Positions 42,083 through 42,204 of a DNA stretch of 42,204 nt are shown here, piece by piece. Location: contig JAETSI010000023.1 of the NCBI GenBank assembly GCA_021769725.1, positions 1-42,204 on the forward strand, read 5' to 3'. Source of the DNA: Oscillospiraceae bacterium. GTDB lineage: Bacteria > Bacillota > Clostridia > Oscillospirales > Ruminococcaceae. The notes under the pieces are model-generated. The model had not been told where the DNA came from, did not search any database, and worked only from the letters and a program-made list of their open reading frames with translations. A program made the position numbers and the translations under genes. Position 1 is the stretch's first letter, and the number at the start of each line of letters is the position of its first letter.

Positions 42083-42204
42083 TGGATCACCTCCTAGTAT
42101 AATAAAGATATAGTCCAAAGACGGCTCAGAGATAGACAACCGGACGAAAAAAAGGTAAAATAAAGAGGATAGGACAAAAAATGGTGACCTCCTTGGGAAG
42201 TTGA

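Overview
The window looks like a chromosomal segment of a cellulosome-forming gut Ruminococcus (Oscillospiraceae, Bacillota). This rests on: two proteins with dockerin-type sequences, one of them a GH43/CBM22/SGNH esterase; AT-rich codon use with strong AGGAGG ribosome binding sites; an encoded tRNA CCA end; a two-component galactose/sucrose operon typical of Firmicutes; and a hydrogenase cluster (TrxF-like ferredoxin, PAS-containing sensory [FeFe] hydrogenase, SpoIIE-type phosphatase, second [FeFe] hydrogenase) like one I recall from Ruminococcus albus. The species cannot be fixed from sequence reading alone.

Layout. 1-2217: end of a dispersed repeat, then a very unusual lipoprotein joining a dockerin, a flavodoxin, a cyclophilin-like domain and an aldo/keto reductase. 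2218-14855: a raffinose-family oligosaccharide locus, with a divergent AraC regulator and a nine-gene operon (binding protein, two permeases, sucrose phosphorylase, GH36 alpha-galactosidase, galK, galE, galT, fructokinase). Imported raffinose would be split to galactose and sucrose, then to glucose-1-phosphate and fructose, and all products enter glycolysis. The transporter ATPase is not in the operon. 15000-18500: an orphan lipoprotein, dCMP deaminase, a tiny membrane protein, acetate kinase and several small repeats. 18653-24095: an RNA-modification operon (tmcAL, C39-like lipoprotein, HAD phosphatase, mnmA, trmN6, rsmI). 24196-25822: a PHP phosphoesterase and a YdcF-like membrane protein. 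25977-26053: tRNA-Pro(CGG).

26122-35455: a redox/hydrogen block. A LysR regulator is followed by adhE, whose promoter carries a Rex-like palindrome over the -10 box. Then, with no obvious terminator, come an APH-fold kinase, a TrxF-like [2Fe-2S] protein, a sensory hydrogenase (hydS-like), a PP2C phosphatase and a second hydrogenase. The block pairs ethanol formation, hydrogen sensing and a possible kinase/phosphatase switch.

35536-42204: accessory DNA. It holds a broken spore-coat/manganese-catalase (CotJC) remnant between two repeats, a large serine recombinase, the multidomain cellulosomal GH43 enzyme and, at the right edge, a DUF4373/replication-type protein typical of mobile elements.

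Threaded through the window are several families of small palindromic repeats with different tips but a shared core close to CATACTGTCGTATG, including internal-deletion derivatives and tip-only scars. Their tips repeatedly supply or abut the stop codon of the upstream gene. Non-coding stretches over 300 bases are 14856-15197 (terminator, promoter, 5' leader), 15894-16292 (decayed repeats, terminator, promoter) and 35456-35897 (terminator, repeats, pseudogene); they hold nothing else I could recognise.
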